DNA of 64,000 nt from Methylobacterium sp. SyP6R (GCF_019216885.1 NZ_JAAQRC020000001.1:930001-994000), one strand, 5' to 3'; shown: positions 1-9,654, numbered from the stretch's first letter. Notes: generated by a model not told the origin, from the sequence alone. Numbers and translations are program-made.

Positions 1-491
1 TCGAGGCCGCGCGAAGCAACCCGTCCTTGCGCGTCACCCTGCTCGACCTGCCGCCGGTCGCCGCCCGGGCCGAACGGCGCTTTGCCGCCGAGGGGCTGGC
101 GGGGCGCATGACCGCCCGCGGCGGCAGCTTCCATGACGGGCTGCTGCCCGGCGCCGACGCGGTCTCGCTCGTGCGCGTGATCCACGACCACGACGACGGG
201 CCCGCCCTCGCTCTCCTTAAGGCGGCCCGCGCGGCACTCCCTCCGGGCGGACCGCTGCTCGTGGCCGAGCCGATGGCCGGCACCCCCGGCGCCGAGCCGA
301 TCGGCGACGCCTATTTCGGGTTCTACCTCCTCGCCATGGGCAGCGGCCGGCCGCGAACGGCGACCGAACTCACCGCGATGCTCGAAGCGGCCGGATTCGT
401 GCGGGTGCGCGAGTGCCGGACCCGGCGGCCGATGCTGGTCCGCCTGCTCGTCGCCACGGCTCCCGTGGAGCCGTCCGCTACAAAAGTGTAA
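1..491 (+). CDS. crtF: Demethylspheroidene-type O-methyltransferase, C-terminal part (gene runs off left edge)
   Basis: This is the C-terminal part of a SAM-dependent small-molecule O-methyltransferase, read from base 3. It keeps the end of the Rossmann-like methyltransferase fold: LLDLPPV, GSFHD followed by GADAVSLVRVIHDHDD, and PPGGPLLVAEPM. This layout matches CrtF and hydroxyneurosporene methyltransferases, which methylate the 1-hydroxy group of carotenoids such as spheroidene and spirilloxanthin precursors. Its place directly before bchC on the same strand is the usual crtF-bchCXYZ-puf order of purple bacteria and supports CrtF over other O-methyltransferases. The start codon and N-terminal dimerisation domain are outside the window. 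The stop TAA overlaps a possible PpsR-type site. Confidence 0.85.
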   Translation, partial: EAARSNPSLRVTLLDLPPVAARAERRFAAEGLAGRMTARGGSFHDGLLPGADAVSLVRVIHDHDDGPALALLKAARAALPPGGPLLVAEPMAGTPGAEPIGDAYFGFYLLAMGSGRPRTATELTAMLEAAGFVRVRECRTRRPMLVRLLVATAPVEPSATKV

Positions 492-504
492 AGTAAACTT
501 GACG
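487..504 (+). promoter_or_regulatory. Possible PpsR/CrtJ-type operator upstream of bchC
   Basis: The sequence has TGT-N12-ACG in an AT-rich patch at the crtF stop. The PpsR/CrtJ consensus is TGT-N12-ACA, so this differs by one base. It sits about 75 bp upstream of bchC, where oxygen/redox repression of the bchCXYZ-puf operon is expected from other purple bacteria. It is a single imperfect site without a clear partner, so this is a suggestion only. Confidence 0.35.
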
Positions 505-578
505 CATGACACCGTCCATCTAAGATGACGGTTGCCGCCCAGAACGGCAGTTTCGCGAACAGGGGAGGGCCGTACCGC

Positions 579-1511
579 ATGCACGCGCAGGCCGTGATCC
601 TCGACCGTCCCGAACGGCTCGGCCTCGCCGACCTCGCTCTCGACGCGCCCGGCCCCTCTGATGCGACCGTGGAGGTCGCCTGGAGCGGCATCAGCACCGG
701 CACCGAGCGCCTGCTCTGGTCGGGGCGGATGCCGGACTTTCCCGGCATGGGCTATCCATTGGTCCCGGGCTACGAATCGGTCGGAATCGTCGTCGAGGCC
801 GGGCCCGAATCCGGCCGCCGCGTCGGCGAGACGGTGTTCGTGCCGGGCGCCCGCTGCTTCGGGCCGGTCCGCGGGCTGTTCGGCGGCGCGGCCTCGCATC
901 TCGTCTCGGCCGGCCACCGGCTGCGGCCGATCCCCGATTGTCTCGGCGAACGTGGCATCCTGCTCGCGCTCGCCGCCACCGCGCGCCACGCCCTCGAAGG
1001 CAGCGCGGCGGAAGGGCGCCAGCTCGTCGTCGGGCACGGGGTGCTCGGCCGGCTCCTCGCTCGCCTGATGCGGGTCTCCGGCCTCGACCCGGTGGTGTGG
1101 GAGCGCGATCCCGCCCGCCGCGGCCACGAGGACTACCCGGTGATCGACCCGAGCCAGGACGACACCCGATACGCCCGCATCATTGATGCGAGCGGCGATG
1201 CCGGTCTCCTCGATACCCTGATCGCCCGGCTCCAGCCCGGCGGCGAGGTGGTGCTGGCGGGCTTCTACGAGGCGCCGCTCGCCTTCGCCTTCCCGCCGGC
1301 TTTCTTACGCGAGGCGCGGATCCGCGTCGCGGCGCAGTGGCAGCCGCACGACCTCGACGCGGTGGCGGCGCTCGCCGGCACCGGCGCCCTGTCCCTCGAC
1401 CGCCTCGTCACCCATCGCCGCCCGGCAGCAGGGGCGCCTGACGCCTACCGCAAAGCCTTCGGCGATCCCGACTGCCTCAAGATGATCCTCGATTGGAGAG
1501 CCCAGCCATGA
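579..1511 (+). CDS. bchC: Bacteriochlorophyllide a dehydrogenase (3-hydroxyethyl bacteriochlorophyllide a dehydrogenase) BchC
   Basis: BchC oxidises the 3-hydroxyethyl group of bacteriochlorophyllide to the 3-acetyl group late in bacteriochlorophyll a synthesis. The 310-residue product starts MHAQAVIL and shows the medium-chain dehydrogenase GroES-like part (GISTGTERLLW, PLVPGYESVG) and a nucleotide-binding region (VVGHGVLGRLLARL). The start at 579 was chosen because AGGGGAGGG at 561-569 is well spaced from it and the N-terminus matches family members. An upstream in-frame ATG at 525 has no ribosome-binding site. Its stop overlaps the bchX start as ATGA, indicating translational coupling. Confidence 0.93.
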   Translation: MHAQAVILDRPERLGLADLALDAPGPSDATVEVAWSGISTGTERLLWSGRMPDFPGMGYPLVPGYESVGIVVEAGPESGRRVGETVFVPGARCFGPVRGLFGGAASHLVSAGHRLRPIPDCLGERGILLALAATARHALEGSAAEGRQLVVGHGVLGRLLARLMRVSGLDPVVWERDPARRGHEDYPVIDPSQDDTRYARIIDASGDAGLLDTLIARLQPGGEVVLAGFYEAPLAFAFPPAFLREARIRVAAQWQPHDLDAVAALAGTGALSLDRLVTHRRPAAGAPDAYRKAFGDPDCLKMILDWRAQP

Positions 1512-2506
1512 ACGCTTCGCTGACCGGCGCCGCCCTCCAGGCCTCGATCCTGCGGGCCGAGGCCGCCATCCCGCCGGACCCGGTGCCGACCACCGCGACC
1601 CGCGAGACCCAGATTATCGCGATCTACGGCAAGGGCGGCATCGGCAAGAGCTTCACGCTCGCCAACCTGTCCTACATGCTGGCCCAGCAGGGCAAGCGGG
1701 TGCTGCTGATCGGCTGCGACCCGAAGAGCGACACCACCTCGCTGCTGTTCGGCGGCCGCGCCTGCCCGACGATCATCGAGACCTCGACCAAGCGCAAGCT
1801 CGCCGGCGAATCGGTCGAGATCGGCGACGTCTGCTTCAAGCGCGACGGCGTCTTCGCCATGGAACTCGGCGGGCCGGAGGTCGGCCGCGGCTGCGGCGGG
1901 CGCGGCATCATCCACGGCTTCGAGCTTCTGGAAAAGCTCGGCTTCCACGAATGGGGCTTCGACTACGTCCTGCTCGACTTCCTCGGCGACGTGGTCTGCG
2001 GCGGCTTCGGCCTGCCGATCGCCCGCGACATGTGCCAGAAGGTCATCGTCGTCGGCTCGAACGACCTGCAATCGCTCTACGTCGCCAACAACGTCTGCTC
2101 TGCGGTGGAATACTTCCGCAAGCTCGGCGGCAATGTCGGCGTCGGCGGCCTCGTCATCAACAAGGACGACGGCACCGGCGAGGCGCAGGCCTTCGCCGAG
2201 GCCGCCGGCATCCCGATCCTCGCCTCGATCCCCGCCGACGACGACATCCGCAAGAAGAGCGCGAATTACGAGATCATCGGCCGGCCGGACGGGCGCTGGG
2301 GACCGCTCTTTGCCGAACTCGCCGACAATATCGGCACCGCCCTGCCGCATCGCCCGACGCCGCTCAGCCAGGACCAACTCCTCGGCCTGTTCAAGGGCGA
2401 GGCGGTCGGGCGTGGCGTCGTGCTCGATCCGGCGAGCGACGCCGACATGCGCGGCCGGGCCGTCGAGCGCCGGCCCTCCCTCGAAGTCGTCTACGAGGCG
2501 GTGTGA
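1508..2506 (+). CDS. bchX: Chlorophyllide a reductase iron protein subunit BchX
   Basis: BchX is the nitrogenase-reductase-like ATPase that passes electrons to BchYZ, which reduces ring B of chlorophyllide a. The 332-residue sequence carries the P-loop GKGGIGKS (about residues 41-48), a switch region GCDPKSDTT, and cysteines in RGCGGRG and FLGDVVCGGF that would ligate the 4Fe-4S cluster between two subunits. The start overlaps the bchC stop by four bases and has GGAGAG at 1495-1500. It lies between bchC and bchY, the standard order. The Cys-rich loops distinguish it from ParA-type ATPases. Confidence 0.96.
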   Translation: MNASLTGAALQASILRAEAAIPPDPVPTTATRETQIIAIYGKGGIGKSFTLANLSYMLAQQGKRVLLIGCDPKSDTTSLLFGGRACPTIIETSTKRKLAGESVEIGDVCFKRDGVFAMELGGPEVGRGCGGRGIIHGFELLEKLGFHEWGFDYVLLDFLGDVVCGGFGLPIARDMCQKVIVVGSNDLQSLYVANNVCSAVEYFRKLGGNVGVGGLVINKDDGTGEAQAFAEAAGIPILASIPADDDIRKKSANYEIIGRPDGRWGPLFAELADNIGTALPHRPTPLSQDQLLGLFKGEAVGRGVVLDPASDADMRGRAVERRPSLEVVYEAV

Positions 2507-2508
2507 TC

Positions 2509-4041
2509 ATGGGCGCCTCCCTCGACCTCAAGGCGCTGCGCGCCCGAAAACCCGTCGATGCCCCGGTCAACCTGGAGGCGACGCGGCAGGACGGGCTCGG
2601 CTGCCATTCCGGCAAGGAGACGATGGCCCGAGCGGCGGAAGCCGCCGGCATGGGCGAGACCCTGGACGCCCTGAAGCGCGACTACCCGACCGGCCCGCAC
2701 GACCAGCCGCAGAGCATGTGCCCGGCCTTCGGGTCGCTGCGGGTGGGCCTCCGAATGCGCCGCACCGCCACGATCCTGTCGGGCTCGGCCTGCTGCGTCT
2801 ACGGCCTCACCTTCACCTCGCATTTCTACGGCGCGCGGCGGACCGTCGGCTACGTGCCGTTCAATTCCGAGACCCTGGTCACCGGCAAGCTGTTCGAGGA
2901 CATCCGCGACGCGGTCCGCGAGACCGCCAATCCGGCGCTCCACGACGCCGTCGTCGTCATCAATCTCTGCGTTCCGACCGCCTCCGGCGTGCCGCTGCGG
3001 CTGCTGCCCCGCGAGATCGACGGGGTGCGGATCATCGGCATCGACGTTCCGGGCTTCGGCGTGCCGACGCATGCCGAGGCCAAGGACGTGCTCGCCGGCG
3101 CGATGCTGAAGGTCGCGCGCGGTGAGGCGGAGCACGGCCCCGTCGCCGCCCCGCGCCAGCCCCGCGACGGCCGCCCGACGATCGCGCTCTTGGGCGAGAT
3201 GTTCCCGGCCGATCCGATGCAGATCGGGGCGCTCCTCGATCCGCTGGGCTTGAGCGCCGGCCCGGTCGTGCCGACGCGGGAATGGCGCGAGCTCTACGCC
3301 GCTCTCGATTGCACGGCGGTGGCGGCGATCCACCCGTTCTACACCGCCTCCTTGCGCGAGTTCGAGGCGGCGGGCCGCCCGGCGGTCGCCTCCGCCCCGG
3401 TCGGCCATGACGGCACCGCCGCCTGGCTCGACGCGATCGGCGAGACCTGCGGCATCTCCCCCGCGATGGTCGCGGCGGCGAAGAACCGGTTCCTGCCGGC
3501 GATCCGGGGCGCTCTCTCCGCCAACCCGATCCGCGGCCGGATCACGCTCACCGGCTACGAGGGCTCGGAACTGCTGGTGGCCCGCCTCCTCATCGAGAGC
3601 GGCGCCGAGGTTCCTTACGTCGGCACCGCCTGCCCGCGCACCAAGCACTCGGAGGCCGACCGCGACTGGCTCGAGGCCCATGGCGCGCGGGTGCAGTTCC
3701 GTGCCTCCCTGGAGCAGGATCTCGCGGCGGTCGAGGAGTTCGGGCCCGACCTCGCCATCGGCACGACGCCGGTGGTGCAGAAGGCCAAGGAGCGGGCGAT
3801 TCCCGCCCTCTACTTCACCAACCTGATCTCGGCCCGCCCGCTGATGGGCGTCGCCGGGGCCGGCTCGCTGGCCCAGGTGATCAACGGCGCCATGGCGCAA
3901 CGCGACCGGTTCGACGCCATGCGGTCGTTCTTCGCCGGCGTCGGCACCGGCCACGCCGCCGGGATCTGGGAAGACGTGCCGAAGAAGCGGGCGGCGGTGA
4001 AGCGGGCCGCGCCCGAGAAGCCGGTCGGGGAGATGGCCTGA
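2509..4041 (+). CDS. bchY: Chlorophyllide a reductase subunit BchY
   Basis: BchY forms the NifDK-like catalytic part of chlorophyllide a reductase with BchZ. The 510-residue protein contains the cysteine motifs expected for the BchYZ Fe-S cluster: GCHSGKETM near the N-terminus, SMCPAFG, and SGSACCVYG. The start ATG at 2509 lies two bases after the bchX stop and gives the usual N-terminus. The reading frame stays open upstream through bchX, but that extension is not coding. Its stop TGA overlaps the bchZ start ATG by one base (TGATG). Confidence 0.95.
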   Translation: MGASLDLKALRARKPVDAPVNLEATRQDGLGCHSGKETMARAAEAAGMGETLDALKRDYPTGPHDQPQSMCPAFGSLRVGLRMRRTATILSGSACCVYGLTFTSHFYGARRTVGYVPFNSETLVTGKLFEDIRDAVRETANPALHDAVVVINLCVPTASGVPLRLLPREIDGVRIIGIDVPGFGVPTHAEAKDVLAGAMLKVARGEAEHGPVAAPRQPRDGRPTIALLGEMFPADPMQIGALLDPLGLSAGPVVPTREWRELYAALDCTAVAAIHPFYTASLREFEAAGRPAVASAPVGHDGTAAWLDAIGETCGISPAMVAAAKNRFLPAIRGALSANPIRGRITLTGYEGSELLVARLLIESGAEVPYVGTACPRTKHSEADRDWLEAHGARVQFRASLEQDLAAVEEFGPDLAIGTTPVVQKAKERAIPALYFTNLISARPLMGVAGAGSLAQVINGAMAQRDRFDAMRSFFAGVGTGHAAGIWEDVPKKRAAVKRAAPEKPVGEMA

Positions 4042-5501
4042 TGCTCGTCCTCGATCACGACCGCGCCGGCGGCTACTGGGGCGCCGTCTACGTCTTTACC
4101 GCGGTGAAGGGCCTGCAGGTGGTCATCGACGGCCCGGTGGGCTGCGAGAACCTGCCGGTGACCTCGGTGCTGCACTACACCGACGCGCTGCCCCCGCACG
4201 AATTGCCGATCGTCGTCACCGGGCTCGCCGAGGAAGAGCTCGGCCGCCACGGCACCGAGGGCGCGATGCGCCGCGCCCACGCGACGCTCGATCCGAAGGA
4301 GCCGAGCGTCGTCGTCACCGGCTCGATCGCCGAGATGATCGGCGGCGGCGTGACGCCGGAGGGCACCAACCTCCAGCGCTTCCTGCCCCGCACCATCGAC
4401 GAGGATCAGTGGCAATCCGCCGACCGGGCGATGTCCTGGCTCTGGGCCGAGTACGGAGCGAAGAAGGCGGCCAAGAAAGGCGTGATCCCGCCCCGGCCGG
4501 AGCGGGCGCCGGGGGTGAAGCCGCGGGTCAACCTGATCGGCCCGGCCTACGGCACCTTCAACATGCCCTCCGACCTCGCCGAGATCCGGCGCCTCGTCGA
4601 GGGGATCGGGGCCGAGGTGAACCTGGTCTTCCCCCTCGGCAGCCACCTGTCCGACATCCCGCGCCTCGTCGAGGCCGACGCCAATATCTGCCTCTACCGC
4701 GAATTCGGGCGGCTGCTCTGCGAAGCCCTCGACCGGCCCTATCTCCAGGCTCCGATCGGTGTCCACAGCACCACCAAGTTCCTGCGTGCGCTCGGCGAGA
4801 TCTTGGGCGTCGATCCCGAGCCGTTCATCGAGCGGGAGAAGCACACGACCCTGAAGCCCCTGTGGGACCTCTGGCGCTCGGTCACGCAGGACTTCTTCGC
4901 CTCGGCGAGCTTCGGCGTGGTGGCGACCGATACCTATGCGCGGGGCCTGCGAAATTTTCTCGAAGACGAGATGGGCCTGCCGTGCCGGTTCAGCTTCTCG
5001 CGCAAGGCCGGTGCCAAGCCCGACAACGCGGCGGTCCGCCAGGCCATCCGCGAGACGCCGCCGCTGGTCCTGTTCGGCTCCTACAACGAGCGCCTCTACC
5101 TCGCCGAGAGCGGGGGAAGGGCGGTCTTCATCCCGGCCTCGTTCCCCGGGGCGGTGGTGCGGCGCCATACCGGCACGCCGTTCATGGGCTATTCGGGCGC
5201 CACCTACCTGATCCAGGAAGTCTGCAACGCGCTGTTCGACGCGCTCTTCCACATCCTGCCGCTGTCGCGCGACATGGACGCCGTCGAGGCGACGCCCGCC
5301 CGCGCTCACCGCGCTTTGCCCTGGGACGACGAGGCCCGCGAGCGCCTCGACGCCTCGGTCGAGGAAAGCCCGGTCCTGGTGCGGATCTCCTTCGCCAAGC
5401 GCCTGCGCGATGCCGCCGAGCGCGAGGCCACGCGCGCCGGCTCCGACAGCGTCACCGGTATGTGCGTCGAGCGCGCCCGCCTCGCCCTTGCGGCAGCCTG
5501 A
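4041..5501 (+). CDS. bchZ: Chlorophyllide a reductase subunit BchZ
   Basis: BchZ is the second NifDK-like subunit of chlorophyllide a reductase (486 residues). The N-terminus [16 protein letters not shown] leads into [18 protein letters not shown], where the conserved cysteine helps bind the shared Fe-S cluster. ITGS-like [13 protein letters not shown] follows, as in protochlorophyllide and chlorophyllide reductases. Translation starts one base inside the bchY stop (TGATG), so bchC-X-Y-Z are probably coupled on one transcript. About 80 bases separate it from the pufQ-like gene, and no terminator is evident there, consistent with read-through into puf. Confidence 0.95.
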   Translation: MLVLDHDRAGGYWGAVYVFTAVKGLQVVIDGPVGCENLPVTSVLHYTDALPPHELPIVVTGLAEEELGRHGTEGAMRRAHATLDPKEPSVVVTGSIAEMIGGGVTPEGTNLQRFLPRTIDEDQWQSADRAMSWLWAEYGAKKAAKKGVIPPRPERAPGVKPRVNLIGPAYGTFNMPSDLAEIRRLVEGIGAEVNLVFPLGSHLSDIPRLVEADANICLYREFGRLLCEALDRPYLQAPIGVHSTTKFLRALGEILGVDPEPFIEREKHTTLKPLWDLWRSVTQDFFASASFGVVATDTYARGLRNFLEDEMGLPCRFSFSRKAGAKPDNAAVRQAIRETPPLVLFGSYNERLYLAESGGRAVFIPASFPGAVVRRHTGTPFMGYSGATYLIQEVCNALFDALFHILPLSRDMDAVEATPARAHRALPWDDEARERLDASVEESPVLVRISFAKRLRDAAEREATRAGSDSVTGMCVERARLALAAA

Positions 5502-5582
5502 CGCCGAAGCTTTTCCGGCGCGGCCTCCGCCGCGTCGGCCACGGAAGACGCCGCGCGAATCCCGCGGGCCAGGGAGGAAATC

Positions 5583-5798
5583 ATGAGAGCTGGAACCATG
5601 TCCCGTTCGTTCTTCACGGTTTCGCGGTCCCGTTCGGAAGCGGTCCAGTTCCGGGCCTTCCTGGCGGCGACCTACCCGGTCTTCCTGGCCGCCGCCCTGG
5701 TGCAGCGCCTGCGCCCCGCCGCCGAGCCGCGCCGCTCGGTCTTCGTCGAGGCCCGGGCGATGGCGCTCTCGGCGATCCCCTTCGCCTTCATGGGGTGA
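5583..5798 (+). CDS. pufQ: Small membrane protein at the PufQ position
   Basis: This 71-residue protein sits between bchZ and pufB, where PufQ lies in other purple bacteria. PufQ is a small protein that supports bacteriochlorophyll supply and assembly of light-harvesting complexes. It has one likely membrane span (AFLAATYPVFLAAALV), then a basic, Pro-rich stretch and a C-terminal hydrophobic segment ending IPFAFMG. The start at 5583 has AGGGAGGAAA at 5571-5580; an internal ATG at 5598 is an alternative. Similarity to classical Rhodobacter PufQ is weak by eye, so the symbol rests mainly on position and topology. Confidence 0.55.
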   Translation: MRAGTMSRSFFTVSRSRSEAVQFRAFLAATYPVFLAAALVQRLRPAAEPRRSVFVEARAMALSAIPFAFMG

Positions 5799-5948
5799 GG
5801 CCCGTCCGGGGCGAGATGCCCCGGGCGGCCCTCCCGTCGAATCCGAGTTTCCGTCGCCGTCCCGCGCGGCGGAGAGACCGCCCGTCCGTCACGGCCGGGC
5901 AAAGCCGCGCGGGAGCCCCCGCGCGGATCCGCATCCGGAGGTTCGGCA

Positions 5949-6179
5949 ATGGCCAACGGCATGGACAAACCCAGCGTACTGTCAGGACTCACCGAAGAGG
6001 AGGCGAAGGAGTTCCACGGCATCTTCGTCACCAGCTTCATCATCTTCACGGCGATCGCGGTCGTCGCGCACTTCCTCGTCTGGCTGTGGCGGCCCTGGCT
6101 GCCCGGGCCCAACGGCTACTCGGCGCTGGAAAGCAGCGTGAAGGTCGCCGCCACCAGCATCCTGCCCTTCTTCTCGTAG
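5949..6179 (+). CDS. pufB: Light-harvesting LH1 beta subunit PufB
   Basis: PufB is the beta polypeptide of the core antenna that surrounds the reaction centre. The 76-residue product has an acidic N-terminus ([13 protein letters not shown]), one transmembrane helix, and the bacteriochlorophyll-binding His in [16 protein letters not shown], with the aromatic residues typical of LH1 beta. GGAGG at 5937-5941 gives good spacing to the ATG. It is followed after 16 bases by pufA in the usual puf order. The sequence extends about 20 residues beyond WLPG, longer than many LH1 beta chains. Confidence 0.93.
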   Translation: MANGMDKPSVLSGLTEEEAKEFHGIFVTSFIIFTAIAVVAHFLVWLWRPWLPGPNGYSALESSVKVAATSILPFFS

Positions 6180-6195
6180 GCAAGGAGTGACCGCC

Positions 6196-6375
6196 ATGCA
6201 CAAGGTCTGGCTTCTCTTCGATCCGCGCCGCACGCTCGTCGCGCTCTTCACCTTCCTGTTCGTCCTCGCGCTGCTGATCCACTTCATCCTGCTCAGCACC
6301 AACCGGTTCAACTGGCTGGAAGGCCCGGCGGCGAAGAAGGCGGAGATCGCGCAGATGCACGTCCTGCCGACCTGA
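6196..6375 (+). CDS. pufA: Light-harvesting LH1 alpha subunit PufA
   Basis: PufA is the alpha polypeptide of the core antenna. The 59-residue protein starts [12 protein letters not shown] and has a single membrane helix. The bacteriochlorophyll ligand His is in [10 protein letters not shown], with Trp 11 residues later (FNW), as in other LH1 alpha chains. The ATG at 6196 is preferred over a GTG at 6187 because AAGGAG at 6182-6187 serves it and the N-terminus is canonical. A stem-loop lies downstream before pufL. Confidence 0.93.
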   Translation: MHKVWLLFDPRRTLVALFTFLFVLALLIHFILLSTNRFNWLEGPAAKKAEIAQMHVLPT

Positions 6376-6389
6376 CCGGCCGGCGGACC

Positions 6390-6412
6390 GGGCGCCCCTC
6401 ACGGGAGTGCCC
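6390..6412 (+). terminator. Intercistronic stem-loop between pufA and pufL
   Basis: An imperfect hairpin can form from GGGCGCCCC and GGGAGTGCCC arms around a short loop, with one G.T pair and one mismatch. It starts 14 bases after the pufA stop. In Rhodobacter, intercistronic hairpins here protect the pufBA segment of the mRNA and help set the excess of LH1 over reaction centre. There is no T-run, so mRNA stabilisation or partial termination is more likely than full termination. Confidence 0.4.
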
Positions 6413-6481
6413 TCGCACCGCGGACGGGCCTCGGGCCCGCCCGCGGCCACCACGCTTTCGCGGACGGGGAGGGCCGCGCCC

Positions 6482-7306
6482 ATGGCCATGCTGAACTTCG
6501 AGCGCAAATACCGGGTCCGCGGCGGCACTCTGCTCGGCGGCGACCTGTTCGATTTCTGGGTCGGGCCGTTCTATGTCGGCTTCTTCGGTGTGCTGGGGCT
6601 GTTCTTCACCCTGCTCGGCACCGGCCTGATCGTCTGGGGCGCGGCCTTGGGCCCGACCTGGAACATCTGGCAGATCAACATCGCGCCCCCCGACCTCAAA
6701 TACGGGCTGGCGCTGGCGCCGCTCCGTGAAGGCGGCCTGTGGCAGATCATCACCTTCTGTGCCGTCGGGTCGTTTTCCTGCTGGGCCCTGCGCGAGGTCG
6801 AGATCTGCCGCAAGCTCGGCATCGGCTACCACGTGCCCTTCGCCTTCTCGGTCGCGATCTTCGCCTACGTGACCCTGGTGGTGATCCGCCCGTTCCTGAT
6901 GGGCGCCTGGGGCCATGGCTTCCCCTACGGGATCCTCAGCCATCTCGATTGGGTGTCGAACGTCGGCTACCAGTATCTCCACTTCCACTACAATCCGGCG
7001 CACATGCTCGGCGTGACGTTCTTCTTCACGACGACCTTCGCGCTGTCGCTGCACGGCTCGCTGATCCTGTCCTCGACGAACCCGCCGAAGGGCCAGGTGG
7101 TCAAGACCCCCGAGCACGAGGACACCTTCTTCCGCGACACGATCGGCTACTCGATCGGCACGATCGGCATCCACCGGCTCGGCCTGTTCCTCGCCCTCTC
7201 GGCGGGGTTCTGGAGCGCGGTCTGCATCGTCATCAGCGGCCCGTTCTGGACCCGCGGCTGGCCCGAATGGTGGGGCTGGTGGCTGAGCCTGCCGATCTGG
7301 CGCTGA
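6482..7306 (+). CDS. pufL: Photosynthetic reaction centre L subunit PufL
   Basis: PufL is the L subunit of the type II reaction centre (274 residues, five membrane helices). It opens with the family signature [15 protein letters not shown] and [14 protein letters not shown]. It contains the His residues that bind the special-pair bacteriochlorophylls and the non-haem iron ([14 protein letters not shown] and SLHGSLIL regions). The ATG at 6482 is preceded by GGGGAGGG; an ATG at 6488 would remove two residues. The coding frame extends upstream to a GTG with no support. PufL pairs with PufM 49 bases downstream. Confidence 0.96.
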   Translation: MAMLNFERKYRVRGGTLLGGDLFDFWVGPFYVGFFGVLGLFFTLLGTGLIVWGAALGPTWNIWQINIAPPDLKYGLALAPLREGGLWQIITFCAVGSFSCWALREVEICRKLGIGYHVPFAFSVAIFAYVTLVVIRPFLMGAWGHGFPYGILSHLDWVSNVGYQYLHFHYNPAHMLGVTFFFTTTFALSLHGSLILSSTNPPKGQVVKTPEHEDTFFRDTIGYSIGTIGIHRLGLFLALSAGFWSAVCIVISGPFWTRGWPEWWGWWLSLPIWR

Positions 7307-7355
7307 GTCTCACCCGCGTTCGCACGACACCACCCTTCAGAAGGCATCCGCCGCC

Positions 7356-8336
7356 ATGGGGTATTACCAGAACATCTACACCCAGGTTCAGGTCCATCCG
7401 CTCCACCCCGAGGCCGGGGTCGAGATTCCGGAGATCGACAATCGTGCCGGCAAGGGCGGCTTCAGCTATCTCGCCGGTCTCGTCGGCAACGCCCAGATCG
7501 GCCCGATCTATCTCGGTACTCTCGGCACGATGTCGCTGGCCTGCGGCTTCATCGCCATCGAGATCATCGGGCTGAACATGTGGGCCTCGGTGAACTGGGA
7601 TCCGATCCAGTTCATCCGCCAGTTGCCCTGGCTCGCCCTCGAGCCGCCTCGACCGGAATACGGGCTCACGATCCTGCCGCCGCTCGCCGAGGGCGGCTGG
7701 TGGCTGATCGCCGGCTTCTTCCTCACCGCCTCGATCCTGCTGTGGTGGGTCCGCCTGTTCCGCCGCGCCCAGGCGCTGGGCATGGGCTACCACGTGCCCT
7801 GGGCCTTCGCCTCGGCGATCTGGCTCTACCTGGTGCTCGGCTTCATCCGGCCGATCCTGATGGGGAGCTGGAGCGAGGCGGTACCGTTCGGCATCTTCCC
7901 GCATCTCGATTGGACCGCGGCGTTCTCGCTGCGCTACGGCAACCTGTTCTACAACCCGTTCCACATGCTCTCGATCGTCTTCCTGTACGGATCGACGATG
8001 CTGTTTGCCATGCACGGCGCCACCATCCTGGCGGTGAGCCGCTACGGCGGCGAGCGTGAGATCGAGCAGATCGTCGATCGCGGCACCGCGACCGAGCGCG
8101 CCGCCCTGTTCTGGCGCTGGACCATGGGCTTCAACGCCACGATGGAATCGGTCCACCGCTGGCTGTGGTGGTTCGCCTTCCTCACCACGCTCACCGGCGG
8201 CATCGGCATCCTGCTCACCGGCACGGTCGTCGACAACTGGTACCTCTGGGCGGTCAAGCACGGCGTCGCGCCGCATTACCCGCAGATCTACGGCCCGGTG
8301 GTGGATCCGCTCGCCAGCCCGGGAGGCACGCCATGA
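7356..8336 (+). CDS. pufM: Photosynthetic reaction centre M subunit PufM
   Basis: PufM is the M subunit of the reaction centre (326 residues, five membrane helices). Signature segments include [10 protein letters not shown] at the N-terminus, [22 protein letters not shown], and [10 protein letters not shown] with the special-pair His. AMHGATIL and the ESVHRWLWW region carry further cofactor and iron ligands. AGAAGG at 7339-7344 serves the start. Its stop overlaps the pufC start as ATGA. No pufX-like gene follows; pufC takes that place, the arrangement in species with a bound cytochrome subunit. Confidence 0.96.
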   Translation: MGYYQNIYTQVQVHPLHPEAGVEIPEIDNRAGKGGFSYLAGLVGNAQIGPIYLGTLGTMSLACGFIAIEIIGLNMWASVNWDPIQFIRQLPWLALEPPRPEYGLTILPPLAEGGWWLIAGFFLTASILLWWVRLFRRAQALGMGYHVPWAFASAIWLYLVLGFIRPILMGSWSEAVPFGIFPHLDWTAAFSLRYGNLFYNPFHMLSIVFLYGSTMLFAMHGATILAVSRYGGEREIEQIVDRGTATERAALFWRWTMGFNATMESVHRWLWWFAFLTTLTGGIGILLTGTVVDNWYLWAVKHGVAPHYPQIYGPVVDPLASPGGTP

Positions 8337-9379
8337 AGATCGCGCTCCAAATCCTCGGCGTCGTGGTGGCGGTCCTGCTCACCGGCGCGATGTTCGGCAC
8401 CGCGGGCTGGTCCCGGCCCCCGGTCCGCTCCGAGCAGACCGGATTCCGCGGCACCGGCATGGTGCAGGTGCAGAATCCCCGCACCCTCGCGGTCAAGCTC
8501 GAGGAGAACGTCGCGCCGGCGCCCCAGGATCCCGTGCCGCCGGGCGGCGAACCCGCCACGCAGACCTACCAGAACGTCAAGGTGCTGACCGACCTCTCGA
8601 CCGACCAGTTCAACCGCGTGATGGCCTCGATCACCGAATGGGTCGCCCCCGAGCAGGGCTGCGCCTATTGCCACAACGTCGAGAACATGGCCGACGACAG
8701 CGTCTACGCCAAGACCGTGGCGCGCTCGATGCTCCGGATGGTCCGGCACATCAACGCCGACTGGAAGAACCACGTCGGCGAGACCGGCGTGACCTGCTAC
8801 ACCTGCCACCGCGGCAACCCGGTGCCGAAGGCGGTCTGGCACGACAATCCCGGACCGCCCCACGCGCAGGGCTTCGCCGCCCGCGCCAACGGCCAGAACC
8901 ATCCGGCCCCGGAGGCCGGCCTGACCTCGCTCAACGTCGATCCGTTCCAGGGCCTGCTCGACGATCAGACCATCGACCAGAACGCCATCCGGGTCGCGGC
9001 GAAGACCGCCCTGCCCACCAGCCCGTCGAAACCGCTCCAGACGACGGAGAAGACCTACGCCCTGATGATCCACATGGCGGAGGGCCTCGGCGTCAACTGC
9101 ACCTTCTGCCACAACAGCCGCGCCTTCTCGTCCTGGGAGGAGAGCACCCCGAAGCGCGTCACCGCCTGGCACGGCATCCGGATGGTGCGCGACATCAACG
9201 GCAACTACATCACGCCGCTGACGCCGGTCCTGCCCGAGGCCCGGCTCGGACCGGAGGGCGATCCGCCGAAGGCCAATTGCACCACCTGCCACCAGGGCCT
9301 GTCGAAGCCCCTCAACGGCGCCCAGATGCTCAAGGATTACCCCGAATTGGCCGGAGGGCCGATGCCGGCGGCGAAGTAG
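8333..9379 (+). CDS. pufC: Reaction-centre tetraheme cytochrome c subunit PufC
   Basis: PufC re-reduces the photo-oxidised special pair. The 348-residue protein has four CXXCH haem-binding motifs at about residues 110 (CAYCH), 155 (CYTCH), 256 (CTFCH) and 316 (CTTCH). An N-terminal hydrophobic segment ([19 protein letters not shown]) would anchor it on the periplasmic face. Many PufC proteins are lipoproteins with a lipobox Cys, but no Cys is present near this segment, so an uncleaved helix anchor is more likely here. The start overlaps the pufM stop by four bases, and a strong stem-loop follows the stop. Confidence 0.94.
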   Translation: MKIALQILGVVVAVLLTGAMFGTAGWSRPPVRSEQTGFRGTGMVQVQNPRTLAVKLEENVAPAPQDPVPPGGEPATQTYQNVKVLTDLSTDQFNRVMASITEWVAPEQGCAYCHNVENMADDSVYAKTVARSMLRMVRHINADWKNHVGETGVTCYTCHRGNPVPKAVWHDNPGPPHAQGFAARANGQNHPAPEAGLTSLNVDPFQGLLDDQTIDQNAIRVAAKTALPTSPSKPLQTTEKTYALMIHMAEGLGVNCTFCHNSRAFSSWEESTPKRVTAWHGIRMVRDINGNYITPLTPVLPEARLGPEGDPPKANCTTCHQGLSKPLNGAQMLKDYPELAGGPMPAAK

Positions 9380-9400
9380 GGGCTGCCATCAGGATCACCC

Positions 9401-9438
9401 GACGAGGCCCCGGTTTCGCGAGGAACCGGGGCCTCGTC
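9401..9438 (+). terminator. Stem-loop terminator after pufC
   Basis: A perfect 15-bp inverted repeat (arms 9401-9415 and 9424-9438, GACGAGGCCCCGGTT and its complement) with an 8-base loop begins 21 bases after the pufC stop. No T-run follows, as is common for high-GC terminators. It is the likely 3' end of the bch-puf transcript. Confidence 0.7.
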
Positions 9439-9512
9439 ACGTCCGACGCACCGATACCGGTACGCGATGGACACTGAGGGACGCATAGGCCAAGCTTTGA
9501 GGTCAAGCTCTC

Positions 9513-9654
9513 TCACCCTCGACCTCATTCTGAGGTGTTAGTCGATTGAAAATCGACTGACCTCGAAGGAGGCCTCCAGCAGGCTCCGCGATCCCTGGAG
9601 CCCTCCTTCGAGGCTCCCTTCGGTCGCACCTCAGGATGAGGCCGTGCGTGGGAG
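9513..9654. repeat. Dispersed palindromic repeat, family A (copy 1 of 4)
   Basis: The outer arms are ACCTCATTCTGAGGTG-like and CACCTCAGGATGAGG; the middle stem is CCTCGAAGGAGG...CCTCCTTCGAGG. A side hairpin AGTCGATTGAAAATCGACT lies between the first outer arm and the middle stem. Related copies lie at 15798-15937, 49277-49430 and 58949-59094. All are intergenic. Confidence 0.85.

Noticed and set aside
1445..5309. Long open frames on the - strand opposite bchX, bchY and bchZ
   Set aside because: Their translations are low-complexity Arg/Ala/Gly-rich antisense products without domains; the + strand frames encode well-known enzymes with overlaps typical of an operon.
7307..9380. pufX gene
   Set aside because: pufM is directly followed by pufC with an ATGA overlap; no PufX-like single-helix frame is present in this position.
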